From positions 1-14,205 of the forward strand of contig JAKAZH010000025.1 of assembly GCA_021815935.1 (NCBI GenBank): a stretch of DNA of 14,205 bases. Reading direction: 5' to 3'. The stretch comes from Actinomycetes bacterium. GTDB lineage: Bacteria > Actinomycetota > Acidimicrobiia > Acidimicrobiales > Palsa-688. The notes beneath the pieces were generated by a model. It was not told the DNA's origin and made no database searches. It saw only the letters and a program-made list of their open reading frames with translations. Of the stretch, positions 6,594 to 14,128 are shown in pieces; the first letter of the stretch is position 1; the number at the start of each line of letters is the position of its first letter. The translations under genes were made by a program, and so were the position numbers.

Positions 6594-7358
6594 ATGGACG
6601 CGAATCAGTTGGTTTTGCATTCCCCGGTCGGGTTCGTTATCGCCTTCGGGGCCGGCGTGATCTCCTTCCTGTCGCCGTGCGTCCTTCCGTTGGTTCCCTC
6701 CTATCTCTCGATGATGTCCGGCGTCGGCGTGACCGAACTGCAGTCCGCGAACCGCCAGGGTCGGAGCCGTCTGCTCCGGGCCACTCTCTTGTTCGTGGCG
6801 GGCTTCACGGTGGTCTTCGCTGCCCTTGAAGCGACAGCGAGCAGTCTGGGCCGGGCGCTCAGCGCTCACCAGGTCGCCCTTGATCGTGTGGCCGGGATCG
6901 TGATCGTGGCAGCCGGTCTGCTTTTTGCCGGTCTGGTCAGTCCGAGGTGGCTGCTTCGTGAACGGCGCTTTCATGTGTCGCCGGCACGTCTCGGCGACTG
7001 GGGGGCGCCCGTTATGGGGATGGCGTTCGCTTTCGGTTGGACACCCTGCATCGGACCTGTGCTTGCAGCTGTACTGGCGCTCGCAAGTTCGTCTACCACC
7101 CTGGCCCGAGGCGAGGCGATGCTTGTCGTCTACTCGCTCGGCCTCGGCGTCCCTTTCGTGGTGGCGGGCCTCGCGTTCGGACGGGTTGCAGGGTTCGTCG
7201 CATTCTCTAGGCGTCACATGCGGTCAATAAACGTGACATCGGGTCTTGCCCTGTCGGGGCTGGGTGTCCTTCTCCTGACCGGGGAGCTCCACGTGCTGTC
7301 GAACGCCTTCACTGACGTCCTTGACGCCGTAGGGCTCGGGCGGCTCGCGTCAGTTTGA
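6594..7358 (+). CDS. ccdA: CcdA-type transmembrane thiol-disulfide reductase (DsbD family)
   Basis: CcdA carries reducing equivalents from cytosolic thioredoxin across the membrane to extracytoplasmic thioredoxin-like proteins that keep apocytochrome heme-binding cysteines reduced. The 254 residues and about six membrane segments are normal for short CcdA proteins. The two redox cysteines lie in the expected intramembrane motifs: Cys29 in LSPCVLPL and Cys152 in TPCIGP. There is no periplasmic domain, so this is CcdA rather than full DsbD. ATG 6594 is the first start after an in-frame stop; the ribosome-binding site is weak. It heads the cytochrome c maturation genes with a 102-bp gap to ccmA. 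The likely partner is the thioredoxin-like CcmG encoded downstream. Confidence 0.92.
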   Translation: MDANQLVLHSPVGFVIAFGAGVISFLSPCVLPLVPSYLSMMSGVGVTELQSANRQGRSRLLRATLLFVAGFTVVFAALEATASSLGRALSAHQVALDRVAGIVIVAAGLLFAGLVSPRWLLRERRFHVSPARLGDWGAPVMGMAFAFGWTPCIGPVLAAVLALASSSTTLARGEAMLVVYSLGLGVPFVVAGLAFGRVAGFVAFSRRHMRSINVTSGLALSGLGVLLLTGELHVLSNAFTDVLDAVGLGRLASV

Positions 7359-7460
7359 GATCGACGCCACATCGGACGCAGCAACTGCCTTGCCGCCACT
7401 TCGCCGGAATGCGCCGAATGGCACTAGCACTCCCGTGGTAGGTACCCTTGAGGGGGTGCA

Positions 7461-8159
7461 ATGGAGCCGGTGATCCGATTCCGCTCGGCGGTAGCCCTCG
7501 CAGGCGGTTTTCCCGTCCTTGCCGGTGTCGACCTCGACGTGGCCGGTGGCGACGTCGCACTTTTGCGCGGAGCGAACGGGGCGGGCAAGACGAGCATCCT
7601 GCGGGCGGCCGCCGGAATACTTCGTGTCGTATCCGGCGAGGCCTCCGTGCTTGGTGCTGACCTGGTCCTCGATCAAAGGGCTGTCAGGAGGCGTGTCGGG
7701 CTGCTCGGCCACGCGAGCGGGCTCTACGACGACCTGAGCGTTGTCGACAATGTTCGGTTCTCGCTGCGGGCCGCGGGCGCCCCGGCCGGACGCGCTGGTC
7801 AAGCCTTGGAGCTTCTCGGACTTCTCGGCCGCCTATCGGAGGCTCCGGTGCGTTCACTGTCGGCCGGCCAGAGACGCCGGGTGGCTCTAGCAGCACTTGT
7901 CGCCAAAGACCCGGAGGTGTGGTTGCTCGACGAACCCCACGCCGGCCTTGACGCCGAGTACCGCGACGTGCTGGACGATTTGGTCAGGGCGGCGGCGTCA
8001 CGGGGGCGGACTGTGCTGGTCGCATCCCACGAAGCGGAGAGAGCGGAGCCGCTTGCCAATCGGATCGTAACTGTGGCCGGAGGCGCTGTGGTCGGTGTGG
8101 AGGTGGTGCCGGCTCAACAGACGCCCACCTCGTCAGGAGTGGCGACCGTTGTGGCGTGA
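7461..8159 (+). CDS. ccmA: Heme ABC transporter ATP-binding protein CcmA
   Basis: ATPase of the CcmABC(D) complex. ATP hydrolysis is used to release heme-loaded CcmE from CcmC. The 232 residues are close to the family norm. Seen: Walker A GANGAGKT (37-44), the GLLGHASGLYDDLSV region after the Q-loop position (80-94), signature LSAGQRRR (133-140), Walker B VWLLDEP (153-159) with Glu158, and switch His190. GHxxGLYDDL is characteristic of CcmA among ABC ATPases. The AGGGGGTG stretch just upstream is the ribosome-binding site for ATG 7461. The 3' end overlaps ccmB by 11 bp. The 102-bp gap before it could hold a second promoter, but none is convincing. Confidence 0.94.
   Translation: MEPVIRFRSAVALAGGFPVLAGVDLDVAGGDVALLRGANGAGKTSILRAAAGILRVVSGEASVLGADLVLDQRAVRRRVGLLGHASGLYDDLSVVDNVRFSLRAAGAPAGRAGQALELLGLLGRLSEAPVRSLSAGQRRRVALAALVAKDPEVWLLDEPHAGLDAEYRDVLDDLVRAAASRGRTVLVASHEAERAEPLANRIVTVAGGAVVGVEVVPAQQTPTSSGVATVVA
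8135..8139 (+). promoter_or_regulatory. Ribosome-binding site that fixes a TTG start for ccmB
   Basis: AGGAG lies inside the ccmA end, 9 bp before TTG 8149. It supports that TTG over the in-frame GTG at 8095, which would add 18 Arg/Pro-rich residues absent from typical CcmB. Confidence 0.65.
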
Positions 8160-8823
8160 CGCCGCACTCGTCGGTGCAAAAGACTTGAGGATCGAGTACC
8201 GCAGCAGGGTGGCGACGACCCAGGTCGCACCGTATGCCGTGCTTGTCCTCGTGCTTTTCGGCTTCGCGTTCGACCAGGACCATACGCTGCTCAGCAAGGT
8301 CGCAGCGGGACTCTTCTGGGTTGCTGTGCTGCTCAGTTCGCTGCTCGCGGTGCAGCGCAGCTACGCGATAGAGAGTGCCGACGGCGCGCGGGACGCCCTG
8401 AGGCTGTCAGGGCTAGACCCGGCCGGCATCTTTCTCGGTAAGACTCTGGCCGTTATGGCCCAGTTGTTCGCTTTGGAGGTCGTGCTCGGCATAGGGGTGG
8501 TGGTCCTATTCGGCATCGAACTCCGAGACCCGGCCCTCCTATTGGCGAGCTGTGTTGCCGCGACGGTCGGCCTCGCCGCGGCCGGCACGCTCTACGGCAT
8601 GATCGCATCCGGGCTCAAGGTACGGGAGACTCTGCTGCCGCTCCTCGTACTTCCGGTAGTCGCCCCGGTGTTGCTCGGTGCTACCCAGACATGGATGGCG
8701 GCTCTCGGCACGGCAAGCGCGGGAACAGACGGCTGGAAATGGCTTTCCCTTGTAGGGGGCTTCGCTGTGATCTACGTCGCTGCCGGAACCCTGGCATTCT
8801 CGATATTGGTGGAGGAGTCATGA
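8149..8823 (+). CDS. ccmB: Heme exporter membrane protein CcmB
   Basis: Membrane subunit of the CcmABC(D) ABC complex. From TTG 8149 it has 224 residues, matching the usual length near 220. The short cytosolic N-terminus ALVGAKDLRIEYRSR, the conserved LLPLLVLPVVAPVLLGA segment (162-179) and about six membrane spans (near 28-42, 50-68, 98-121, 128-152, 161-177 and 199-220) identify CcmB. The start overlaps the ccmA end by 11 bp. The stop overlaps the ccmC start as ATGA, so translational coupling is likely. It is expected to work with CcmA, CcmC and CcmD. Confidence 0.92.
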   Translation: MWRDAALVGAKDLRIEYRSRVATTQVAPYAVLVLVLFGFAFDQDHTLLSKVAAGLFWVAVLLSSLLAVQRSYAIESADGARDALRLSGLDPAGIFLGKTLAVMAQLFALEVVLGIGVVVLFGIELRDPALLLASCVAATVGLAAAGTLYGMIASGLKVRETLLPLLVLPVVAPVLLGATQTWMAALGTASAGTDGWKWLSLVGGFAVIYVAAGTLAFSILVEES

Positions 8824-9668
8824 ACTCGAAGTTTCCCGAAGGCGACGTCAAGACACATCCTGACAACGGCGTTGACGTCGCAGTCAACTCGAAGACACGG
8901 CACGGCTCACCAACCGGCGACAGGGTGACTCTCACACTCGGCGTGTGTGCACTCGCTACAGCAGCCCTAACAACGTGGCTCGGGCTGTTCGTAACTCCGC
9001 CGGATCGGATCCAGGGTCAGCTCGTCAGGCTTATATATGTACATCCCGCTGTTGCCACGATGTGCTACGCCGGATTCGGCCTCTGCGCCCTCGCCAGCCT
9101 CGCCTACCTTTGGCCACGCACGAGGAGCCGACGCTGGGACCGCCTGGCCGTCGCCTCGGCGGAGGTAGGAGTCGTCTTCTGTGTGCTGACGCTGGTCACG
9201 GGATCCATCTGGGGACGCCCTACGTGGGGCGTGTGGTGGACGTGGGATCCGCGTTTGACTCTCACGGCGTTGCTTTGCGCCGTTTTTATCGGCTATCTCG
9301 CGTTGCGTCGAACAGGGGGAGATCCGGACGCCCTCGCAAAGCGAAGCGCTGTCGTGGCCGTAATCTGCGTAGTCCTGGTACCTATTGACCACGAGGCCAC
9401 GACTTGGTGGGCGAGCTTGCACCAGACCAGCACCCTGTTTCGTGCCAACCCGTTGATACACGGAGAGCAGCTCTACACCATGCTGCTGTCGTTCGTGGCG
9501 TTCGGCCTCGGATTCGCCTGGCTTGTGATGCATCGTTACCGTCTTGAGGTCCTCGAAGACCGATTCGGGGAAGAAGGGTATGGCGTGGCGATCAGGGAGC
9601 GCAGGGCCGAGGGAGGCCTGCGTGTCGGTACCGCACCCGTTTCGCACACAGACGAGGTCGCAACGTGA
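8820..9668 (+). CDS. ccmC: Heme-handling protein CcmC (WWD domain)
   Basis: CcmC presents heme on the outer face of the membrane and loads it onto CcmE. From ATG 8820 (GGAGGAG just upstream) it has 282 residues. The tryptophan-rich WWD motif is WGVWWTWDPRLT (136-147). The two heme-ligand histidines are His75 in YVHPAV and His201 in WWASLHQTST, equivalent to E. coli His60 and His184. About six membrane spans are visible. Compared with the family there is an extra hydrophilic N-terminus of roughly 33 residues and a charged C-terminal tail after residue 241. The alternative upstream ATG 8691 is inside ccmB and unlikely. The end overlaps ccmD by 4 bp (GTGA). Confidence 0.94.
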   Translation: MNSKFPEGDVKTHPDNGVDVAVNSKTRHGSPTGDRVTLTLGVCALATAALTTWLGLFVTPPDRIQGQLVRLIYVHPAVATMCYAGFGLCALASLAYLWPRTRSRRWDRLAVASAEVGVVFCVLTLVTGSIWGRPTWGVWWTWDPRLTLTALLCAVFIGYLALRRTGGDPDALAKRSAVVAVICVVLVPIDHEATTWWASLHQTSTLFRANPLIHGEQLYTMLLSFVAFGLGFAWLVMHRYRLEVLEDRFGEEGYGVAIRERRAEGGLRVGTAPVSHTDEVAT

Positions 9669-9811
9669 ACGGCTACGTTGCAGGCGGCTGGGGCGCCACC
9701 GCCGGTGTGCTGGCCCTGTACTCGTGGAGGATGCTCTATCGCGGCAGGCTGCTGGCTAGGAAGCTCGATCCGACCAGGGCTACCAGGAGGGGGAAAAAGT
9801 GGCATCTCTGA
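9665..9811 (+). CDS. ccmD: Small membrane protein CcmD-like
   Basis: A 48-residue reading frame starting at GTG 9665, overlapping the ccmC stop by 4 bp and the ccmE start by 13 bp. It begins NGYVAGGWGATAGVLALYSWRMLYRGRLLARKL: one short membrane helix (about 4-20) followed by an Arg/Lys-rich cytosolic side. That is the size, layout (Y-V near the start, then Y..R...R.R) and gene position of CcmD between ccmC and ccmE. CcmD helps release holo-CcmE from the CcmABC complex. CcmD is poorly conserved, so the call rests on position, topology and tight overlaps more than on similarity. Confidence 0.8.
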   Translation: MNGYVAGGWGATAGVLALYSWRMLYRGRLLARKLDPTRATRRGKKWHL

Positions 9812-10311
9812 CTGACCTTTCTGCGTCGACGGTCACGGGGCGCGAAGCGGTCGGTCCGGCCCCCCGAGTTCGAGTCCGGCGTTCGCTGCTCGCTTCGAGG
9901 CGCCGCCAGATCATTGCAGGACTGGTGATCGCTCTCGCCATCGGATTCGTGGTCTTCGAAGGTCTCGGAAACGCACTCTCCTACTACCAAACGGTTCCCC
10001 AGGCTCTCACTCAGCGTCAGGCTCTGGGGGTGAAGTCCTTCCGGATCATGGGAACCGTGGGACCATCCGTGAAACAGATTGACAATCGGACTGTATTCGA
10101 CATCTCCTATCAGGGTCAGACCGTGTCGGTAGTCGACAGCGCAGATCCGCCTCAACTGTTCAAACCCGGCATACCAGTCGTGCTCGAAGGCCATTTTGCG
10201 AAAGGAAGCGACGTGTTCGACTCCGATCTGATTATGGTGAAGCACAGCGCGAACTACGTACCGGCGAAGGGTGAGCCGGCGTCGGTGACAGCCCAGACAG
10301 GCGGATCGTGA
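9799..10311 (+). CDS. ccmE: Periplasmic-type heme chaperone CcmE
   Basis: CcmE binds heme covalently on a histidine and ferries it from CcmC to CcmF. The 170 residues hold a basic cytosolic start, one membrane anchor (about 38-55) and the OB-fold domain outside the membrane. The attachment motif is VKHSANYVP, with His149 and Tyr153 in the HxxxY form of E. coli His130 and Tyr134, not the CxxxY variant. The GTG start at 9799 has AGGAGGGGG at 9785-9793. It overlaps ccmD by 13 bp and ccmF by 4 bp (GTGA). The N-terminal cytosolic extension before the anchor is somewhat longer than in E. coli. Confidence 0.95.
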   Translation: MASLTDLSASTVTGREAVGPAPRVRVRRSLLASRRRQIIAGLVIALAIGFVVFEGLGNALSYYQTVPQALTQRQALGVKSFRIMGTVGPSVKQIDNRTVFDISYQGQTVSVVDSADPPQLFKPGIPVVLEGHFAKGSDVFDSDLIMVKHSANYVPAKGEPASVTAQTGGS

Positions 10312-12350
10312 ACGCTGCCCTCGGCGAGAGCGCCGACCTCTTGGCGTTCGGTGGGGCGGTCGTCGGCTGTATCACTTTGATGTTAGGCCTGCTTCGCAAT
10401 AGACCGAAACTGGTCCGTGCCGGACGTGTCTACACGTGGGTTATCCTCGCTGGCGCAGTCCTAGCGACTGTGGCGATGCAACATGCCCTGATAACCCACG
10501 ACTTTCGACTCGCTTATGTCGCCAACAATGACAGTACCCAGACCCCGATCCTGTACCGGATTACGGCCATGTGGTCAAATCTCGCCGGTTCGATCCTGCT
10601 GTGGGGGCTGATACTCGCGGGGTGGATCGCGGCGACGGCTATCCGCTTTCGCAAACGTGGCACGGATCCGTTGATCGGCTGGGCCATGGCGATTGCCTAC
10701 GCTGTGGCAGCGTTCTTCTTCGGGCTCATGCTTACCGGGTCCAACCCTTTTACCCTCGTGAAGGGTGCTATCCCGTCAGACGGACCCGGACCGGACCCGC
10801 TGCTTCAGAACAACGTTCTTGTAGCGTTCCACCCCCCCCTGCTCTACCTTGGCCTTGTCGGCTTCACCATCCCGTTCGCCTTCGCATGTGCAAGCCTGAT
10901 TACGGGGCGGGTCGGCGAAGGCTGGCTTGTCGAGATGCGCCGGTGGACGCTGTTCTCGTGGGGGTTTCTAACTTTCGGCTTGATCCTGGGCGCTTGGTGG
11001 AGCTACAAGGTGCTCGGATGGGGCGGTTACTGGGCGTGGGATCCGGTCGAGAATGCAGCTTTCGTGCCTTGGATCACAGCTACAGCGTATCTCCACTCGG
11101 TGCGGGTTCAAGAGCAGCGGGGAATGCTCCGGGTGTGGAACCTCTCACTTCTGACGGCGACCTTCAGCTTGACCATCCTCGCCACGTTCCTCACGCGCTC
11201 AGGAATTTTGGCCTCTGTTCACTCTTTCAACAACACAGGTATCGGCCCCGCGCTTTTGGTGCTGTTCGCGGCGGTCGTAGCACTGTCGGTCGGATTGTTG
11301 GCATGGCGAGGGGACCTGCTTCGGTCGCCCGGCTCGATCGGCTCGGCCGCCTCCCGCGAGGCGGCGTTCCTGGTCAACAACCTGGCCTTCGGTGCGTTTG
11401 CGTTGGTTGTCCTGCTCGGCACCGTGTACCCGCTAGTGGTCCAAGCGGTCAATGGCCAGCAGCTGACTGTCGGTGCACCGTACTTCAATACCCTGACGAT
11501 GCCCATCGTCGTCTGCATCTTGTTCTTGATGGCCGTGGCGCCGGTCCTGCCATGGCGCAAGGCTTCCCCTGATCTTCTGCGTCGGAGGCTTCTGAAACCG
11601 GCAGCCTTCGCCGTAGCCGTGCTGGTCGTGGCGGTCCTCGCCGGGGTTCGAGGACTGAACCCGCTCTTGGCGTTCGGGCTCGGCGGTTTTGCTTTCGCAA
11701 CGGCGCTGCGCCAGCTGTTCGTGGAGGTCAAAGGGCGAGGTATTACCGGTGCCACCGGCCCCTCAGGCGGAGGCATGATCGTCCATATCGCGGTGGTTTT
11801 GATAGCTGTGGGCTTCGCCGCCAGCCATTCGTTCGCAGTCAGCCAGCAGCTCACACTGAACCCGGGTCAGACCGCAACCTTTGACGGCCACACCTTCAAG
11901 TACCTAGGGACCGCAAACGTCGCCACACCAACCCACACCGGCTTGGAGGCCCAGGTGGTGATGGACAACTCTGTGCGACTCGACCCGGCTATAAGTGACT
12001 ATCCCTTCGCTCAGGAGGCCATCGGAACCCCGTCGGTTCGCAGCACGCTCACCGAGGACGTGTATCTCACTCTCGCGTCGACGCCATCAAAGCCGGGGTC
12101 GGCTGTGGTGATAGGAGTCATCGTCGAACCACTCGTGAGCTGGATATGGCTCGGTGGCGCGGTGATGGCGTTCGGGACCTTGATGTCTGCGTGGCCGAGA
12201 CGGAGAAGAGACGTCAAGTCGAAACCTGACGCGGAGAATGCACAGGCGGGAGGTACGGTAACCCCCGAGGCTCTGCTTGACCGTCCCGAAGCGCTGGTGA
12301 CGGTTCCGATTCGAGCGACGAGACTCGGCACAGCGAGCGGACGACAATGA
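10308..12350 (+). CDS. ccmF: Cytochrome c heme lyase subunit CcmF (WWD domain)
   Basis: CcmF takes heme from holo-CcmE and, with CcmH/I, attaches it to CxxCH motifs of apocytochromes. The full length of 680 residues and many membrane spans are as expected. The WWD motif is WGGYWAWDPVENAAFVPW (238-255). Four histidines fall exactly where E. coli has its functional set, with a constant offset of 2: His175 (AFHPP), His263 (YLHS), His305 (SVHSF) and His493 (IVHIA). An extracytoplasmic domain follows residue 505, and the C-terminal tail after the last span (about 626) is hydrophilic and longer than usual. The GTG start overlaps ccmE by 4 bp; the stop overlaps ccmG as ATGA. The CcsA/ResC family of System II has a related WWD domain, but this length and histidine set are those of CcmF. 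Confidence 0.96.
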   Translation: MNAALGESADLLAFGGAVVGCITLMLGLLRNRPKLVRAGRVYTWVILAGAVLATVAMQHALITHDFRLAYVANNDSTQTPILYRITAMWSNLAGSILLWGLILAGWIAATAIRFRKRGTDPLIGWAMAIAYAVAAFFFGLMLTGSNPFTLVKGAIPSDGPGPDPLLQNNVLVAFHPPLLYLGLVGFTIPFAFACASLITGRVGEGWLVEMRRWTLFSWGFLTFGLILGAWWSYKVLGWGGYWAWDPVENAAFVPWITATAYLHSVRVQEQRGMLRVWNLSLLTATFSLTILATFLTRSGILASVHSFNNTGIGPALLVLFAAVVALSVGLLAWRGDLLRSPGSIGSAASREAAFLVNNLAFGAFALVVLLGTVYPLVVQAVNGQQLTVGAPYFNTLTMPIVVCILFLMAVAPVLPWRKASPDLLRRRLLKPAAFAVAVLVVAVLAGVRGLNPLLAFGLGGFAFATALRQLFVEVKGRGITGATGPSGGGMIVHIAVVLIAVGFAASHSFAVSQQLTLNPGQTATFDGHTFKYLGTANVATPTHTGLEAQVVMDNSVRLDPAISDYPFAQEAIGTPSVRSTLTEDVYLTLASTPSKPGSAVVIGVIVEPLVSWIWLGGAVMAFGTLMSAWPRRRRDVKSKPDAENAQAGGTVTPEALLDRPEALVTVPIRATRLGTASGRQ

Positions 12351-12970
12351 CACCGCAGCCCGGCGTCTCCGAGAGCGAGGTTTCAGACCCAGCGGTTTCA
12401 GACCCAGCGGCCGCAGGAGCCGGTACTGCACGTCGGAGGCGGTCCCGTGCGGTCCTTTACGCGTCGCTGGTCGTAGCCGCCCTTCTGGCAGTTCTGATCA
12501 CCTTGCTTGCGTCGAGCAAGCCGGTTGCAGATTCGACAGCTTCCAGTCCGTTGCTCGGCAAGCCGGCCCCGCAAGTCTCGGGTAGGGCGCTCGACGGCAA
12601 GGGGAGCTTCTCGCTCGCCTCCTTTCGCGGCCGTTGGGTCCTTCTCAACTTCTCCGCCAGTTGGTGCATTCCCTGCAGGAATGAAACGCCTCAGCTGCTG
12701 ACATTTCAATCAGAACATGCGCTGTCGGGTGACGCAACTGTCTTCGCAGTCGAGTTCGATCCGAGCGACTCAGCGAACCTTGCGGCATTCCTAGCCTCGA
12801 AGCACGCCCCGTGGCCGGCTATCAACGATCCCTCCGCTGAGGTGTCATACGGGGTGACGGGAATACCGGAGTCGTACCTGATCGACCCGGCTGGAACGGT
12901 GGTCGCCAAGTTCTTCGGTGGGGTCACATCGACACAGGTGGACACGTCGATTTCCCAGGCTTCTTCGTGA
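12347..12970 (+). CDS. ccmG: Membrane-anchored thioredoxin-like protein CcmG/DsbE
   Basis: A thioredoxin-fold reductase facing outward that keeps apocytochrome c or CcmH disulfides reduced, probably recharged by CcdA. It has 207 residues: a hydrophilic N-terminus (1-34), one membrane anchor (about 35-55) and a thioredoxin domain with the active site WCIPC (Cys107 and Cys110) and the cis-Pro loop TGIPESYLID (Pro174), the form seen in CcmG/ResA proteins. The N-terminus contains VSDPA twice, from a 15-bp DNA repeat. It overlaps ccmF (ATGA) and ccmH (GTGA). In isolation ResA or TlpA would also fit, but the operon position favours CcmG. Confidence 0.93.
   Translation: MTPQPGVSESEVSDPAVSDPAAAGAGTARRRRSRAVLYASLVVAALLAVLITLLASSKPVADSTASSPLLGKPAPQVSGRALDGKGSFSLASFRGRWVLLNFSASWCIPCRNETPQLLTFQSEHALSGDATVFAVEFDPSDSANLAAFLASKHAPWPAINDPSAEVSYGVTGIPESYLIDPAGTVVAKFFGGVTSTQVDTSISQASS
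12380..12409 (+). repeat. 15-bp exact direct repeat, 2 copies, near the ccmG start
   Basis: GTTTCAGACCCAGCG is present at 12380-12394 and again at 12395-12409. It encodes VSDPA twice in the hydrophilic stretch before the membrane anchor and is in frame. Confidence 0.9.
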
Positions 12971-14118
12971 GCCTTCCTGCCAGTGATTGCGAGTTGCCTG
13001 CCAGTGCCGGCAAACTCGACCGCGCGCGAAGGTGGCTGCCGTGGATCGCCCTTGTCGCGGTCGCTTGCGTCGTTCTCGGACTTGGCATTCATCAGGCTTC
13101 GACTGGGGGCAGTATCGACGCTCGAACCGCTCATATAGCCGGGCTTGTGCGCTGCCCCGTCTGTAACGGTGAGACCGTTGCCCAAAGCCAAGCGACCCCG
13201 GCGGTGGAGATCCGAGATCAGATCAAAAGTGACCTTCAAAATGGTGAAAGTCAAAGCCGGATCCTGTCCGGACTCGTAGCTGAGTACGGTCCAAGTATCT
13301 TGGAGAAACCTCCGGCGACGGGGGCGGGATTGGTCGTATGGATCTTGCCGATTGTGGCTGCCACGGCAGCATTGGTCGGGGTCGGCTTCGTGCTGAGAAA
13401 GTGGCGGAACCGCGGCCGCCTCGAGAATTCCGACGAACTCCCGGTCGACGTGCACCCAGATTTCGCTTTCGAGAAGGCGACGTCAGTCGACGCCGGCCCG
13501 AGCGTCACCGGAGCGGCCGTCGCTCCGACGACCGCCACCCCGGTGTCACCAACCGATGGGAAAGCAACGGCGGTCACAAGTATTTTGCGTCGATCCAAAG
13601 GGAGGCGATGGATGCTTGCAGGCACGGGGGTCGTCCTGGTCGTCGGGGGCGCGTCCTGGGCTCTCGCTGCATTCACCGGGACCCGCCTGCCGGGCGAGGA
13701 GGTGAGCGGCAAGACCCTGACCGGTCCCCAAGTATCGGCAGAACTGCTCGCAGCTAACACCGACGAGTCGAAAGGTAACATCGTCGCCGCCGTAGGCGAG
13801 TACCAAAAAGTTCTAAACGTCGACCAGACGAACGTCGAGGCGCTCTGCGGGGAGGGTTGGCTGCTGGCGCAGACAGGACAACCGGCTCTTCTTGACAAGG
13901 GGCTTGCGATGCTCGTCAATGCCGAGAAAGTGGACCCGGCATACGGTCCTGCGCACCTCTACCGGGGGATCGCACTCTTAGGTGAAGGTGACTATACCGA
14001 TGCCATCCCGGAGCTCGAATGGTATCTCGGTCATCAACCGGAAGCGAGCCTGAAGGCCGAAGTTTCCCAAGCGTTGGCGAAAGCGAAAGCCGAGCAGGCA
14101 GCGGCTGCGAAAGGTTGA
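12967..14118 (+). CDS. ccmH: CcmH-CcmI fusion: apocytochrome thiol reductase plus TPR domain
   Basis: Component of the heme ligation complex with CcmF. The 383 residues show, in order: an anchor (about 23-41), a CcmH/CycL domain with the redox motif LVRCPVCNGETVAQSQ (Cys63 and Cys66), a second span (about 120-143), a long Ala/Thr/Pro-rich linker, a third span (about 215-236) and a TPR-like region (about 255-372, including NVEALCGEGWLLAQTG and GPAHLYRGIALLGEGDYTDAIPEL). CcmH reduces the CxxCH cysteines; the TPR part would chaperone the apocytochrome C-terminus as CcmI does. E. coli CcmH has the same two-part layout; many other bacteria encode the parts separately. The GTG start overlaps ccmG by 4 bp. 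It is the last recognised gene of the operon. Seen: motifs and spans. Inferred: the division of labour. Confidence 0.9.
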   Translation: MSLPASDCELPASAGKLDRARRWLPWIALVAVACVVLGLGIHQASTGGSIDARTAHIAGLVRCPVCNGETVAQSQATPAVEIRDQIKSDLQNGESQSRILSGLVAEYGPSILEKPPATGAGLVVWILPIVAATAALVGVGFVLRKWRNRGRLENSDELPVDVHPDFAFEKATSVDAGPSVTGAAVAPTTATPVSPTDGKATAVTSILRRSKGRRWMLAGTGVVLVVGGASWALAAFTGTRLPGEEVSGKTLTGPQVSAELLAANTDESKGNIVAAVGEYQKVLNVDQTNVEALCGEGWLLAQTGQPALLDKGLAMLVNAEKVDPAYGPAHLYRGIALLGEGDYTDAIPELEWYLGHQPEASLKAEVSQALAKAKAEQAAAAKG

Positions 14119-14128
14119 GTTTCCACGC

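Noticed and set aside
6531..7217. Upstream part of the long minus-strand open frame that contains the glycosyltransferase
   Set aside because: It lies opposite ccdA, encodes a low-complexity His/Arg/Glu-rich stretch with no recognisable fold, and is explained as a GC-rich antisense shadow.
7425..7432. TAGCACTC upstream of ccmA, resembling the left half of a CIRCE (HrcA) operator
   Set aside because: The matching right half GAGTGCTA is missing at the 9-bp spacing, so it is a chance half-site.
11219..11854. 211-codon minus-strand frame opposite ccmF
   Set aside because: Ala/Thr/Arg-rich antisense shadow of a membrane protein gene; no start signal or domain.
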